From positions 30,058 to 94,057 of the forward strand of contig NZ_JONK01000021.1 of the NCBI RefSeq assembly GCF_000711885.1: a stretch of DNA of 64,000 nt, written 5' to 3'. Position 1 is the stretch's first letter. Every line of letters begins with the position of its first letter. Source of the stretch: Chromobacterium haemolyticum DSM 19808 (GTDB taxonomy: Bacteria > Pseudomonadota > Gammaproteobacteria > Burkholderiales > Chromobacteriaceae). The translations under genes and the position numbers were made by a program. Below are positions 42,979 through 51,472 of the stretch, piece after piece. The notes under the pieces are model-generated. The model was not told where the DNA came from. It ran no database searches and saw only the letters and a program-made list of their open reading frames with translations.

Positions 42979-43311
42979 TCAATGTGTCCGCAAATACAGC
43001 CAGCCGCCCAGCGCGGCCAGATTCAAGGCCGCGCCGCACCAGAACAAAAGCCGAAACGGCTGCTTGACGGTTTTATGGCGGAACAGCCTGCGCGCCATCA
43101 GCCCGCCCGGCCAGCCGCACAACACGCCCAGCCACAACAACCTGGCCTCAGGCGTGCGCGGCCCGCCGCGCTCCGCCGCCCGCTTGTCCCGCCAGTACAA
43201 AACAAAGCACAGCAGGCTCAGGCTCAGATACAGCCACGCCACCGCCCATTCCAAACGCCCCAGCAGAGCCAGCGCCGGCAAAACGGCCAGAAAGACGACG
43301 GCTAGGGGCAT
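42979..43311 (-). CDS. DUF1294 family membrane protein
   Basis: 110-aa protein with about four transmembrane segments. The central 'FVLYWRDKRAAERGGPRTPE' and 'LLWLGVLCGWPGGLMARRLFRHKT' are the DUF1294 hallmark. Function unknown. The ATG at 43311 overlaps the end of the 5-formyl-THF cyclo-ligase gene by ten bases. Confidence 0.83.
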   Translation of the reverse strand: MPLAVVFLAVLPALALLGRLEWAVAWLYLSLSLLCFVLYWRDKRAAERGGPRTPEARLLWLGVLCGWPGGLMARRLFRHKTVKQPFRLLFWCGAALNLAALGGWLYLRTH

Positions 43312-43928
43312 AAGGGGCGTAAGGGCAGCCTGCGCAGGCCGGATTCGGTCAACAAATAATCGAGCCGGACGTCCCACGCTTCGCGCGGCACCCGCTCCAC
43401 GCGTTGGCAATCATAGGCCACGCCCACCAGCAAGGGCTTGCCGAACTGGCGCGCGCGCTGGCGGAAGGCCAGCGTGGTGTCGTAGAACCCCCCGCCCTGG
43501 CCCATGCGATAGCCATCGTCGTCAATGGCCAGCAGCGGCACAAACAACACGTCCAGCCGTTCCGCGCGCAGCGCCGGGCCATCGTATTCGACGATCCGGT
43601 AACGCGGATGCAGATACCAGCGGTCCGCCGCGCCCAAGCGGCTGAACCAGAGCCGACGGCCGCGCCGCGGGATCTGCGGCAGATAGACTTCCGCGCCGCG
43701 CCACAGCGCGGCGCTCATCAGGACCTCCAGATCCAGCTCAGAACCGGCTGCCAGATAAGCGCCCACGCGCTTGCCGCGTTTGAGCAGCCGCGAGGCATGA
43801 CGGGCGATCGCCCTCATCGCCTGCAAACGATAGCCAGGGCTCAGCGCCTGGCGCGCACGGCGAATCCGCCTGCGCAATGCGGGCTTGTCTAGGGAAACCG
43901 GATCGGAAACAAAGGAAAGTGCGGTCAT
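43302..43928 (-). CDS. fau: 5-formyltetrahydrofolate cyclo-ligase
   Basis: Converts 5-formyl-THF to 5,10-methenyl-THF with ATP. The 208 aa show 'KPALRRRIRRARQALSPGYR' at the N-terminus, 'VGAYLAAGSELDLEVLM', and the ATP-binding glycine motif 'GYRMGQGGGFYD' near residue 155. Its position downstream of zapA with the 6S RNA between them is the conserved proteobacterial order. The ATG at 43928 is chosen; the upstream open frame reads back through the RNA gene. Confidence 0.9.
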   Translation of the reverse strand: MTALSFVSDPVSLDKPALRRRIRRARQALSPGYRLQAMRAIARHASRLLKRGKRVGAYLAAGSELDLEVLMSAALWRGAEVYLPQIPRRGRRLWFSRLGAADRWYLHPRYRIVEYDGPALRAERLDVLFVPLLAIDDDGYRMGQGGGFYDTTLAFRQRARQFGKPLLVGVAYDCQRVERVPREAWDVRLDYLLTESGLRRLPLRPLCP

Positions 43929-43940
43929 GGCAGAGGGGGG

Positions 43941-44121
43941 AGCCCCCGCGAGTGTCGTTCGGGCAAAATTCGCTTGTACCCTGTTTCCAGGGAGGGCCGC
44001 CTGCCAGTCATTTCGGGCGCATCCACAAGAGGACGCGGCACGCCCATGACTCACGCTAGCAGCCTGAAGCGAACGCATTGGTACAAAGGAATTGTGTGCC
44101 TTCACAAACACCGCAGGGGGT
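43941..44121 (-). ncRNA. ssrS: 6S RNA
   Basis: About 181 nt between zapA and fau, the classic ssrS location. The minus-strand 5' end CCCCCTGCGGTGT pairs with the 3' end ACACTCGCGGGGG, with a single bulged U, to form the closing stem. The interior offers a hairpin and a central unpaired region around 'GCGTTCGCTTCAGGCTGC', as expected for the promoter-mimic bubble that binds sigma-70 RNA polymerase. Exact ends are estimated from the stem. Confidence 0.82.
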
Positions 44122-44153
44122 ACTGACCTTGGTGTTCGCCAGCTGCTCTGCGT

Positions 44154-44465
44154 TTAAAACAGCGCTTGCTGGCTTTCGCGAAGCGCTTGGTCGGCGGCTT
44201 CGCTCATACTGCGTATTTTACGCTGAAACGCCGCCATCTCCAAGCCCTCTCCCACTTTTGTCTTCAACAAATCGTGGGCAATGTTCAGCGCGGCCATGAT
44301 GGCTATCTTGTCGGCGTCCATTACCTTGCCATGCTGCTGAATCATTTCGATCTTGCCGGCCAGCAGACGCACCGCCTCTTGCAGCGTTTCCTTTTCTTCC
44401 GCCGGGGTGCCAATGGTGAAGGAACGCCCCAGCAGTTCGATTTCAACCTGAGCCACGTCGCTCAT
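44154..44465 (-). CDS. zapA: Cell division protein ZapA
   Basis: 103-aa FtsZ-ring stabiliser. The N-terminal beta segment 'VEIELLGRSFTIGTPAEEKE' is followed by a helix and coiled coil: 'LQEAVRLLAGKIEMIQQHGK', 'IAIMAALNIAHDLL'. Family length is normal. It overlaps the start of the preceding coiled-coil gene by four bases (ATGA). Confidence 0.92.
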   Translation of the reverse strand: MSDVAQVEIELLGRSFTIGTPAEEKETLQEAVRLLAGKIEMIQQHGKVMDADKIAIMAALNIAHDLLKTKVGEGLEMAAFQRKIRSMSEAADQALRESQQALF

Positions 44466-44671
44466 TCCGCATCCTCCGACGCCTTGGGCAGGCGCTCGAC
44501 CAGAGCCGCCACCCGCGCGCGGGTTTCGTTGACTTTGAAGTTCAGCTCCGCATTTTCCCGCAGCGCTTCGGACAGCGCTTCGGCAAAACGGCCGTTTTGT
44601 GTTTCAAGTTCGCGAATGCGCGCCACCAACGCCGTCACCCTCGACTCGAGATATTCCAGTTCCTTGTCCAT
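44462..44671 (-). CDS. TIGR02449/ZapB-like small coiled-coil protein
   Basis: 69-aa protein, almost entirely one heptad-repeat coiled coil ('LEYLESRVTALVARIRELET...'), matching the TIGR02449 family that sits next to zapA in many proteobacteria. It probably partners ZapA in cell division. It ends in an ATGA overlap with zapA. Confidence 0.82.
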   Translation of the reverse strand: MDKELEYLESRVTALVARIRELETQNGRFAEALSEALRENAELNFKVNETRARVAALVERLPKASEDAE

Positions 44672-44692
44672 GGCGGCGAGGATAGCCGGCGC

Positions 44693-45565
44693 TCACTTGG
44701 CCGTCAAACCCAGCCGCTGCCGCGCTGTGTCCAGCGCGAGACACAAGGCCTCCGCGCCGTCCACCAGCCGCGGACCGGGCACGACCATGGCGTCGCCCGG
44801 CAGGGCGAACAGCGCGTCTTTGGCCACAGCCGGCAGCGTTTGCCAACGCCGCCACATCCTCAGGCTGGCTTCGTCTCCAGCCAGAATCACCTGCGGACGC
44901 GACGCCACCACAGTGGCGGCGGACACTTGCGGCGCGGGTTGCCGGACATCGCGGAACACATTGACCCCGCCGCACAGGCGGATCAGCGGGCCCATGAAGC
45001 TCTGATCGCTGACGGTGAAGATAGGCGTCTGACTGACTTGGTAGAACACCCTCACCGGGGCGCGCTCGCCGTAACGCCTGCGTAGATCCGCCAAGCGCTG
45101 GCGATATCCCCCCGCCGCCTTGGCGGCGCTCTCGTTAACGCCGGCCAGCCGTCCCAGCGCCAGCATTTCCTTGGCCACGTCGTCCGGCTGCAAGGGATGG
45201 CTCAGATAAACAGGAATGCCCAGGCCGCGCAAACGCTCCAGTTCACGCGGCGCTCCACCGTCGCGCCAGGCCACCACCAGGTCCGGCCGCTGACGCATGA
45301 CCTCCTCCAGACTGAAGCCGGTGAAGCTGCCCACCCGCGGCAAGCGCTTGGCGGCGTCCGGGTGGTCGCTATACTCCACCGTGGCCACCAGCTTGTCGCC
45401 AGCGCCGATCGCGTACAACATTTCCGTGGCGTGCGGCACCAGGGTCAAAATCCTTTGCGCCGGCTGCGCCAACGTGATGGTCTGACCGCTGCCGTCCTGA
45501 GCGCTGACCGCCGCCGTCGCCTGCAGCGCGCTCAACAGCAGCGTCAAACCCAACAACCGTCTCAT
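44693..45565 (-). CDS. btuF: Cobalamin-binding periplasmic protein (BtuF-like)
   Basis: Captures vitamin B12 in the periplasm for the BtuCD importer. The 290 aa have a signal peptide ('RRLLGLTLLLSALQATAAVS') and the BtuF pattern 'QRILTLVPHATEMLYAIGAG', 'VGSFTGFSLEEVMRQRPDLV', 'PQVSAATVVASRPQVILAGD'. Its ATG overlaps the cobU stop (ATGA). No btuC or btuD lies in the window, so the transporter is completed elsewhere. Confidence 0.85.
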   Translation of the reverse strand: MRRLLGLTLLLSALQATAAVSAQDGSGQTITLAQPAQRILTLVPHATEMLYAIGAGDKLVATVEYSDHPDAAKRLPRVGSFTGFSLEEVMRQRPDLVVAWRDGGAPRELERLRGLGIPVYLSHPLQPDDVAKEMLALGRLAGVNESAAKAAGGYRQRLADLRRRYGERAPVRVFYQVSQTPIFTVSDQSFMGPLIRLCGGVNVFRDVRQPAPQVSAATVVASRPQVILAGDEASLRMWRRWQTLPAVAKDALFALPGDAMVVPGPRLVDGAEALCLALDTARQRLGLTAK

Positions 45566-46095
45566 GCCTCCCCTTTCAACACCAGCGGCAAGCCGCAGGC
45601 CACCAACGTCACCCGCCGACAGGCCGCCGCCACCGCTTGGTTCAAGCGCCCCAACTCGTCGACAAAGCAACGAGTCTGGGCATTGGCCGACACCACGCCC
45701 CAGCCGATTTCATTGCTGACCAGCAGCACCTCGCCCCTCGTCTGCTCCAGCGCGGCCAGCAACTTAGCTCGCTCCTGCTCGAAACCGACTGCGTCGAAAC
45801 CGCCGTCCTCATCGAAAAAACGCATCAGCCACATGCCCAAACAGTCGATCAGCAGCAGGCCGCCGACCGCGTCATGGCGCAACAACTCAGCGGCCAGCCC
45901 ACGACCGGCCTCCGCTTGCGACCACTCGGCCGGACGCCGCCGGCGATGATGCTCGACGCGGGCGGCGAACTCGGCGTCGCCGCCGCGCAACTCCGCCGTG
46001 GCCAGATAGCAAACCGGGCCTGGATGGGCCAGGGCCAGGGTTTCGGCGTAGCGGCTCTTGCCGCTGCGCGCGCCGCCGGAGATGAGGTGGGGCAT
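45562..46095 (-). CDS. cobU: Adenosylcobinamide kinase / adenosylcobinamide-phosphate guanylyltransferase
   Basis: Bifunctional enzyme activating adenosylcobinamide with ATP and then GTP, a step of nucleotide-loop assembly. The 177 aa start with the P-loop 'LISGGARSGKSRYAETLA', followed by the histidine-containing 'EHHRRRRPAEW', 'LLIDCLGMWLMR' and 'LVSNEIGWGVV'. It lies between btuB and btuF in one minus-strand operon. Confidence 0.93.
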   Translation of the reverse strand: MPHLISGGARSGKSRYAETLALAHPGPVCYLATAELRGGDAEFAARVEHHRRRRPAEWSQAEAGRGLAAELLRHDAVGGLLLIDCLGMWLMRFFDEDGGFDAVGFEQERAKLLAALEQTRGEVLLVSNEIGWGVVSANAQTRCFVDELGRLNQAVAAACRRVTLVACGLPLVLKGEA

Positions 46096-46113
46096 GCTCC
46101 CTACTTTTCTGCG

Positions 46114-47955
46114 CTATTGCGCCTGATATGTCACACCGATATAACCGCCCAAACCACTAGTGTTGTAACCATAAGCCGTGGTGTAACGCTTCTCGAAGAT
46201 ATTGCTCAGGCGCATTGTTGCCGTCCACTCCTTGGCCAAACGATAGTTGGCGAACAAATTGGTCAATGAGTAACCTCCCAAAGTGACAGGCGCAGATGGG
46301 AAAGGCCGGTAATCTACATCCGGCCGCTTAGCGCTAGCCTGCCATTCAAGCCCAGTAATCGCTTTACCCCAATCATAGGCAGCGCTCATCTGCGCAAATG
46401 CGCGCGCACGGCGTTGCAATTGCAGATGGCTGCTCTCATCGATCGGGTCCTGATACGTGGCCGAACCGGCAAGATCCCACGCGCCGTATGTCACAGCGCC
46501 AGACAAAGTGACGCCACGAATATGAGCATCACGATTGAGGGATTGCTTTTGCTGATAAACAATCAGATTTTCGATTCGATTATCAAACAAAGACAACTCC
46601 AAGCGACGGCCTTTCCCAAGCCACTTCAGGCCCAGTTCGATATTGCGCGAAGTCTCGGGCTGCAGGAGCGGGTTGCCGTAGTTAGGCCAATACAAGTCAT
46701 TGAAGGTGGGCGCCTTATAAGCTGTTCCGTAGCTTGCTCGTGCGGTCAGCTCATCGCTAAGGCGGTAACCATAAGCCAATTGCCCTGTGGTCTTGCCACC
46801 AAACTGGGAATCCTTATCATTGCGCAGATTAGCCTGCACTAAATGATGACCAAACTCTCCAGAGTAACCGATAAACCCGGCATTATTGGTACGTTGGGTC
46901 ACAGAGTAACCATTCGGCAAATAAGTCGACTTACCATCAACATTCTGCTGGGTATGCACCGCACCAGCCAAGAACGTACCGATACTCGTCTTGATATCGT
47001 TCTGCCAGAACCATTCATTCTGGCGAGTCTCTATCAAGCTGTCTCGGTTCACCATATCACTGCCAATCCAAGTTTCCTGGCGATCAACCGTGTGGCTGAA
47101 ACGTAAAGTACTGACCCAATGCTCCATCAACGCATTTTTGGATTGGATAGTAAAACCGTTTTGACGGCTTTTCTGCAAATCCTCGCCAACAAGCGACTGG
47201 TCATAATCGAATTTGCTAAAAGTCTGGAAAGCACGCACCGTCAGATCATGACCCGGCAACAGTGTTTGGGTGACATTGGCGCTGTAAGAAAGGTTGCGAT
47301 ACGGATCCCGGTCTGGGTTGTAGTTGGAACTGTCTCTGTTAGTGGCGGAAATCCCTTCATTGATTTCATGGTTTAGATTCAGGCTAAACGCGGTATTCTC
47401 GACTTTACCGCTAACCCCAGCCCCAACCTTCACCAAACCATGATCGCCAATACCAAAACTGGCATTCAACTTGGGACTGCCTTTGCCCTCGCGGGTAAAG
47501 ATCTGGATCACCCCTCCAATTGCATCCGCGCCATACAGACTGGAACCCGACCCTCTCAAAATCTCTACTTTCTCGATCTGTTCGAGAGGAATGTTCTCAA
47601 CTGCGCTGACGCCTGTTGTGGCCGAAACAATACGCACTCCGTCCACCAACACGACAGTCTGATTGGAATTGGCCCCACGCATGAAAATACTGGATGGCGC
47701 GCCACGCGCTCCTGTACTGACAATCTCCAAGCCCCCTTGACGCGATAACAATTGAGGCAAGCTGGTTGCAGCTGATTGTTCGATCTGTTCGCGCGTGATC
47801 ACACTCACGTCGGACAAGGTCTTGGAAATCTCCTGCGGCTGGCGCGTGGCGGTCACCACTACCGGATCGCCGGCGAACTCGGGCACATTGGCGGCGTAGG
47901 CCTGGCCGGCGCAAGCCAGCGAAACCAGCAACGCGCATTGTTGGGGCTTGAACAT
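46114..47955 (-). CDS. btuB: TonB-dependent vitamin B12 receptor BtuB
   Basis: 613-aa outer-membrane cobalamin transporter. After a signal peptide ending in QAYA comes a TonB-box-like 'GDPVVVTATRQPQEI', the plug domain ('ITREQIEQSAATSLPQLLSR', 'RGANSNQTVVLVDGVRIVS', 'VEILRGSGSSLYGADAIGGV') and a 22-strand barrel. The last residues 'YIGVTYQAQ' do not end in the usual aromatic residue. Codon and base use are visibly more AT-rich than in the neighbouring cob genes. A cobalamin riboswitch in the leader controls it. Confidence 0.92.
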   Translation of the reverse strand: MFKPQQCALLVSLACAGQAYAANVPEFAGDPVVVTATRQPQEISKTLSDVSVITREQIEQSAATSLPQLLSRQGGLEIVSTGARGAPSSIFMRGANSNQTVVLVDGVRIVSATTGVSAVENIPLEQIEKVEILRGSGSSLYGADAIGGVIQIFTREGKGSPKLNASFGIGDHGLVKVGAGVSGKVENTAFSLNLNHEINEGISATNRDSSNYNPDRDPYRNLSYSANVTQTLLPGHDLTVRAFQTFSKFDYDQSLVGEDLQKSRQNGFTIQSKNALMEHWVSTLRFSHTVDRQETWIGSDMVNRDSLIETRQNEWFWQNDIKTSIGTFLAGAVHTQQNVDGKSTYLPNGYSVTQRTNNAGFIGYSGEFGHHLVQANLRNDKDSQFGGKTTGQLAYGYRLSDELTARASYGTAYKAPTFNDLYWPNYGNPLLQPETSRNIELGLKWLGKGRRLELSLFDNRIENLIVYQQKQSLNRDAHIRGVTLSGAVTYGAWDLAGSATYQDPIDESSHLQLQRRARAFAQMSAAYDWGKAITGLEWQASAKRPDVDYRPFPSAPVTLGGYSLTNLFANYRLAKEWTATMRLSNIFEKRYTTAYGYNTSGLGGYIGVTYQAQ

Positions 47956-48137
47956 GAAACACACTCCACTTTTATGATCTGGCCGCCGTGGCGGCATTGT
48001 TAGGAAGAGTGCGAAGAAGGCATGAAAAGGGGGACGCCGCGGCAGAGCGCCGGGCAGTCTGTCGGATCGCCTCCCCGCGATACTCCAGTGCGGCCGCCTT
48101 CCGGGCAGCCATAGCGCGCGCATTGTCTCCATGATCG

Positions 48138-48360
48138 CGCATGCCAGCAGGCCGGTCTCCGGGCTGGGCCTTGCGGCGATGCGCCTTCCCATCCCATGGA
48201 CAGTGGCCATTGCATCGCCTGGGCGTTTAGGTTCAAGAGCTCGCGAATCAAACGCGACGCTATTGAACAGCTTCATACGCCAGGCCTTACCGTTGCGGGG
48301 GCAGCGCCGGTTTTTCACCGGCTTCCCGTTTCATCCGCGCCATTGAGACGCGGACACCTG
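48138..48360 (-). promoter_or_regulatory. Cobalamin riboswitch
   Basis: On the minus strand, upstream of btuB, the conserved AdoCbl/cobalamin aptamer blocks appear in order: 'GATGAAACGGGAAGCCGGTG', 'GCTGCCCCCGCAACGGTAAG', the B12 box region 'TGGCCACTGTCC', 'GGGAAGGCGCATCGCC' and 'AGCCCGGAGACCGGCC'. The expression platform, about 180 bases to the ATG, includes a GC-rich hairpin near 48030-48056 followed by CCCCCTTTT that may be the off-state terminator. The rest of the leader to 47956 shows nothing else clear. Confidence 0.92.
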
Positions 48361-48371
48361 CTAGGCTCAGG

Positions 48372-48377
48372 ATTATA
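48372..48377 (-). promoter_or_regulatory. -10 box (TATAAT) of the btuB operon
   Basis: Perfect TATAAT on the minus strand just upstream of the riboswitch 5' end. A 7-bp palindrome (CATCCCG/CGGGATG, 48387-48401) lies where the -35 is expected; no good TTGACA is seen. Confidence 0.5.
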
Positions 48378-48525
48378 CCGGAGAGCATCCCGACGGGATG
48401 GTGCCAAAAGAAATATGTTTAGTTAGGATCAAATCGCCCATCGGCTGCGGGTTGCCCCCGTGCGCGGCTATCGCTTAAAGTCGCCGCTGAATCACTTTCT
48501 CACCCAGGCTGGAGCTGGCCATCTC

Positions 48526-49569
48526 ATGACATTCACCGACACCTTTCGCGCACCCGACTTCGCCGCCTATCAAGCCGCCCGCGCCCGCCAGGCCACACTG
48601 ACCAAGCCGGCGGGCAGCCTGGGCAGGCTGGAAGAGCTGGCCTGCCGCTTCGCCGCCTGGCAGGGCAAGACCTGCCCGGACGCGCTGCGGCCGGCCATCA
48701 CGGTGTTCGCCGGCGATCACGGGGTAACGGCGGAAGGCGTATCCGCCTATCCATCGGTGGTCACCGGCGAGATGGTGCGCAATTTCGCCAATGGCGGCGC
48801 GGCCATCTGCGTGCTGGCGCAAAGTCTGGACGCGCGCTTGGTGGTGGTGGACGCCGGCGTGCTCAGCGACGTCTCCGCGCTGCCCATCGTCCACGCCAAA
48901 GTGCGGGCCGGCACCGGCAATCTGGCCAGGGAGGCCGCGATGACGCCGGCTCAGGCCGAGGCCGCGCTGGAAGCGGGCCGGCTGGCCGCGCGCCGCGCCT
49001 TGGCCGGAGGCGCCAATCTGCTGATCGCCGGCGACATGGGCATAGGCAACACCACTGCGTCCGCCGCGCTAATCTGCCGGCTGGCCGGCTTGCCGCCGGA
49101 ACGCATCGTCGGCCGCGGCACCGGCCTGAACGAGGCCGGCCTGGAAACCAAGCGCCAAGTGGTGCGCGCCGCGCTGACCCGTGTCGCCGGCCGCGAGTTG
49201 TCCGCCCTGGAAACCCTGGCCGAGCTGGGCGGCCTGGAAATCGCCGCCATGGCCGGCTTCTACCTGGAAAGCGCCGCGCAAGGGGTGCCGGCGCTGGTGG
49301 ACGGCTTCATTGCCAGCGCCGCCGCGCTGTGCGCGCAGGCGCTGGAGCCGCGCGTGGGAGATTGGCTGCTGGCCAGCCACCTCTCGGAGGAAACCGGCCA
49401 CCTGCTGGCGCTGCACGCGCTGAAACTGGAGCCGGTGCTGGACCTGGGCATGCATCTGGGCGAGGGCTCCGGTGCCGCGCTGTGCGTGCCCTTGCTGCAA
49501 ATGGCCATCCGCCTGCATAACGAGATGGCCACCTTCGCCGAGGCGGGCATCACCGGGAAAGCAGAATGA
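48526..49569 (+). CDS. cobT: Nicotinate-nucleotide-dimethylbenzimidazole phosphoribosyltransferase
   Basis: Makes alpha-ribazole phosphate from dimethylbenzimidazole and nicotinate mononucleotide for the lower ligand of B12. The 347 aa contain 'LTKPAGSLGRLEELACRFAA', 'VFAGDHGVTAEGVSAYPSVV', 'NFANGGAAICVLAQ' and 'GDMGIGNTTASAAL', with the catalytic Glu near the end in 'LHLGEGSGA'-like context ('MHLGEGSGAALCVPLLQMA'). The ATG at 48526 is the canonical start. It leads a plus-strand operon divergent from btuB; no riboswitch is evident on this side. Confidence 0.95.
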   Translation: MTFTDTFRAPDFAAYQAARARQATLTKPAGSLGRLEELACRFAAWQGKTCPDALRPAITVFAGDHGVTAEGVSAYPSVVTGEMVRNFANGGAAICVLAQSLDARLVVVDAGVLSDVSALPIVHAKVRAGTGNLAREAAMTPAQAEAALEAGRLAARRALAGGANLLIAGDMGIGNTTASAALICRLAGLPPERIVGRGTGLNEAGLETKRQVVRAALTRVAGRELSALETLAELGGLEIAAMAGFYLESAAQGVPALVDGFIASAAALCAQALEPRVGDWLLASHLSEETGHLLALHALKLEPVLDLGMHLGEGSGAALCVPLLQMAIRLHNEMATFAEAGITGKAE

Positions 49570-50168
49570 ATCCCTACACGCTGACCCTGCTGCGCCACGG
49601 CGAAATCGACCATGAGGGCCGCTTGATCGGCAGCAGCGATTTGCCGCTGAACGCTGCGGGGCACATGCAAATGGCGCAAAGCTGGCAACGCATTTGCGCG
49701 CTGGCGCCGGTCACGGCGATGGCCAGTTCACCCTTGCAGCGCTGCCGCGAATTCGCGGTCCGGCACGCCTTGCATGGCTCGTTGACGCTGAAAGTGGACC
49801 CGCGGTTCGCGGAAATGGACTTCGGCGACTGGGACGGCATGGACGTACAGGTTCTGGCGCAACGCTATCCGGACTGGCGCGCCAAGCTGGCCGCCGGCGA
49901 ACTGACCCCGCCCGGAGGCGAGCCCTACGAAGCTTTCCGCACTCGGGTGCTGGCCGGCCTGTCCGAATGGATGACGACGGCCAACGGCAGCCACCGGGTG
50001 CTGGTGACCCACGGCGGCGTCATCACCACCTTGCTGGCGGAACTGCTGGGCGCGGATTTCTCGGTGGCCAAGCTGATGACGGTGCAGCGCGGCGGCTTTG
50101 CCCAATTGTCCATCCTGGAAGGACATCCGGCCTACCTGATGCGTCTGGAAGCTCCGTGCGCGGACTGA
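49566..50168 (+). CDS. cobC: Alpha-ribazole phosphatase family histidine phosphatase
   Basis: Removes the phosphate from alpha-ribazole 5'-phosphate. The 200 aa belong to the phosphoglycerate-mutase-like histidine phosphatases, with the catalytic 'LTLLRHGEIDHEGRLIGSSD' at the N-terminus, 'ASSPLQRCREFA', and the second His in 'VLVTHGGVITTLLAEL'. It overlaps cobT by four bases and cobS by 13. Confidence 0.88.
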   Translation: MNPYTLTLLRHGEIDHEGRLIGSSDLPLNAAGHMQMAQSWQRICALAPVTAMASSPLQRCREFAVRHALHGSLTLKVDPRFAEMDFGDWDGMDVQVLAQRYPDWRAKLAAGELTPPGGEPYEAFRTRVLAGLSEWMTTANGSHRVLVTHGGVITTLLAELLGADFSVAKLMTVQRGGFAQLSILEGHPAYLMRLEAPCAD

Positions 50169-50884
50169 TTCTGGCGCTGCAATTCCTGACCCGCCTGCCC
50201 ACGCCTCAACTGCGCGAATTCAAACAGGAGTGGCTGGCAGACAGCGCGCGCTGGTTCGCCGCGGTGGGCCTGATCGTCGGCGCGCTGCTGCTGGCGGCGC
50301 TAAGCCTGGGCCGCCTGAGCGACCCCTGGCTGGCGGCGCTGTTGGCGCTGTTGATGTGGACCTGGGTCACTGGCGGCCTGCACTTGGATGGCCTGGGCGA
50401 TCTCGCCGACGCGCTGGGCGCGGCGCACCGCTCGCGCGAGCGTTTCTTTGAAGTGCTGAAAGACCCTCACGTCGGCAGCTTCGGCGCGCTGGCGTTGATC
50501 CTGGCCATCGTCGCCAAACTGGTCTTGCTGATGCTGCTGGCCAAACAATCGGCGCCGGCTTGGGGCCTGCTGCTGATTCCCGCCTGGTGTCGCTGTTTCG
50601 CGGTGTACTGGTCGGCCAGTCTGCCGGCGATCGCGCCCGGCAGTGGCGAACGCTTCGCCTGGCGCCGCCACTGGCCCAGCCTGGCCATCAACGCGACGCT
50701 GCTGGCAGTGCTGTCGGCCTGGCTGGCTCCATCCTTATTGCTGGCGCCGTTAGCGGCGCTGGCTTGGCGTCGCTTCCTATTGCGCAAGCTGGGCGGCATG
50801 ACGGGCGATTGCCTGGGTGCGGGTATAGAGCTGTGCGAAATCGGCCTCTTGCTGCTGCTGACGGTGCGCTGGCCAACGCTCTAG
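50156..50884 (+). CDS. cobS: Adenosylcobinamide-GDP ribazoletransferase (cobalamin synthase)
   Basis: Integral membrane enzyme joining adenosylcobinamide-GDP and alpha-ribazole to give adenosylcobalamin. The 242 aa start at GTG 50156 ('RGLILALQFLTRLPTPQL'), with the conserved 'WVTGGLHLDGLGDLADALGA' and 'LLRKLGGMTGDCLGAGIELCE' near the end. About six helices are predicted. A long open frame reaching back to 49694 is a shadow of cobC. Confidence 0.93.
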   Translation: MRGLILALQFLTRLPTPQLREFKQEWLADSARWFAAVGLIVGALLLAALSLGRLSDPWLAALLALLMWTWVTGGLHLDGLGDLADALGAAHRSRERFFEVLKDPHVGSFGALALILAIVAKLVLLMLLAKQSAPAWGLLLIPAWCRCFAVYWSASLPAIAPGSGERFAWRRHWPSLAINATLLAVLSAWLAPSLLLAPLAALAWRRFLLRKLGGMTGDCLGAGIELCEIGLLLLLTVRWPTL

Positions 50885-50973
50885 CTACGCTGTAAAGATT
50901 CCGCCATTTCCCTGTCATCCGGCGGAGATGCCCCGCGTGGATACTGGCGGCGCCTTCATCGCACGGAGCCGCC

Positions 50974-51438
50974 ATGGCCCACCTGGAGATCAGCTGCGAG
51001 CGCGGCCGGCTGGACCGCGACATGATTCTGCGCTTCCTGACCCAGACCCACTGGGCGCAAAACCTGACTCGGGCGCAGTTGGACAAGGCCATCGAGCACT
51101 CTCTGGTGTTCGGCGCCTACAGCGGGCAGCGGCAACTGGGCTTTGCCCGCATCGTCACTGACTACGTTAGCTTCGCTTATCTGTCTGATGTGTTCGTGCT
51201 GGCCGAGGCCCGCCGTCTGGGCGTCGGGCGCGCTTTGATGGAGGCGGCGCTATCCCACCCCGATCTACAACAACTGCGCCGATTCCTGCTGGTGTCGCGC
51301 GACGCGCGCCCCTTCTACCGCCGGCTGGGCTTCACCGAGCTACGCGACGGGGAACGCTATATGGAACTGCGGCGCGAGCCGGGGACCATACCGGCGCGCG
51401 CGTGGTCCTGGTGCCGCACAAGTAAAAACGCCGCTTGA
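50974..51438 (+). CDS. GNAT family N-acetyltransferase
   Basis: 154-aa protein with the GNAT fold. The acetyl-CoA pyrophosphate-binding motif is 'VFVLAEARRLGVGRALMEAA' (about residues 73-92), preceded by 'LGFARIVTDYVSFAYLSD' and followed by 'FYRRLGFTEL'. Substrate unknown. Its stop codon lies in the loop of a terminator hairpin shared with the convergent speB gene. Confidence 0.88.
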   Translation: MAHLEISCERGRLDRDMILRFLTQTHWAQNLTRAQLDKAIEHSLVFGAYSGQRQLGFARIVTDYVSFAYLSDVFVLAEARRLGVGRALMEAALSHPDLQQLRRFLLVSRDARPFYRRLGFTELRDGERYMELRREPGTIPARAWSWCRTSKNAA

Positions 51439-51450
51439 TGAGAGCGGCGT
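51424..51450 (-). terminator. Terminator of speB (convergent with the GNAT gene)
   Basis: The perfect 8-bp stem ACGCCGCT/AGCGGCGT (7-base loop) is followed on the minus strand by TTTTTACT. On the plus strand only CCTT follows, so it works mainly for speB and includes the last codon of the GNAT gene. Confidence 0.75.
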
Positions 51451-51472
51451 CCTTACATGCAGAAAAGCTTGC

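Noticed and set aside
48387..48401. Palindrome CATCCCG/CGGGATG upstream of btuB as a transcription-factor operator
   Set aside because: It is a single copy whose function cannot be inferred; the riboswitch already explains regulation, so it is mentioned only with the promoter.
50905..50934. Weak hairpin TCCGCC/GGCGGA after cobS as a terminator
   Set aside because: Six-base stem with a long loop and no T-run; too weak to list.
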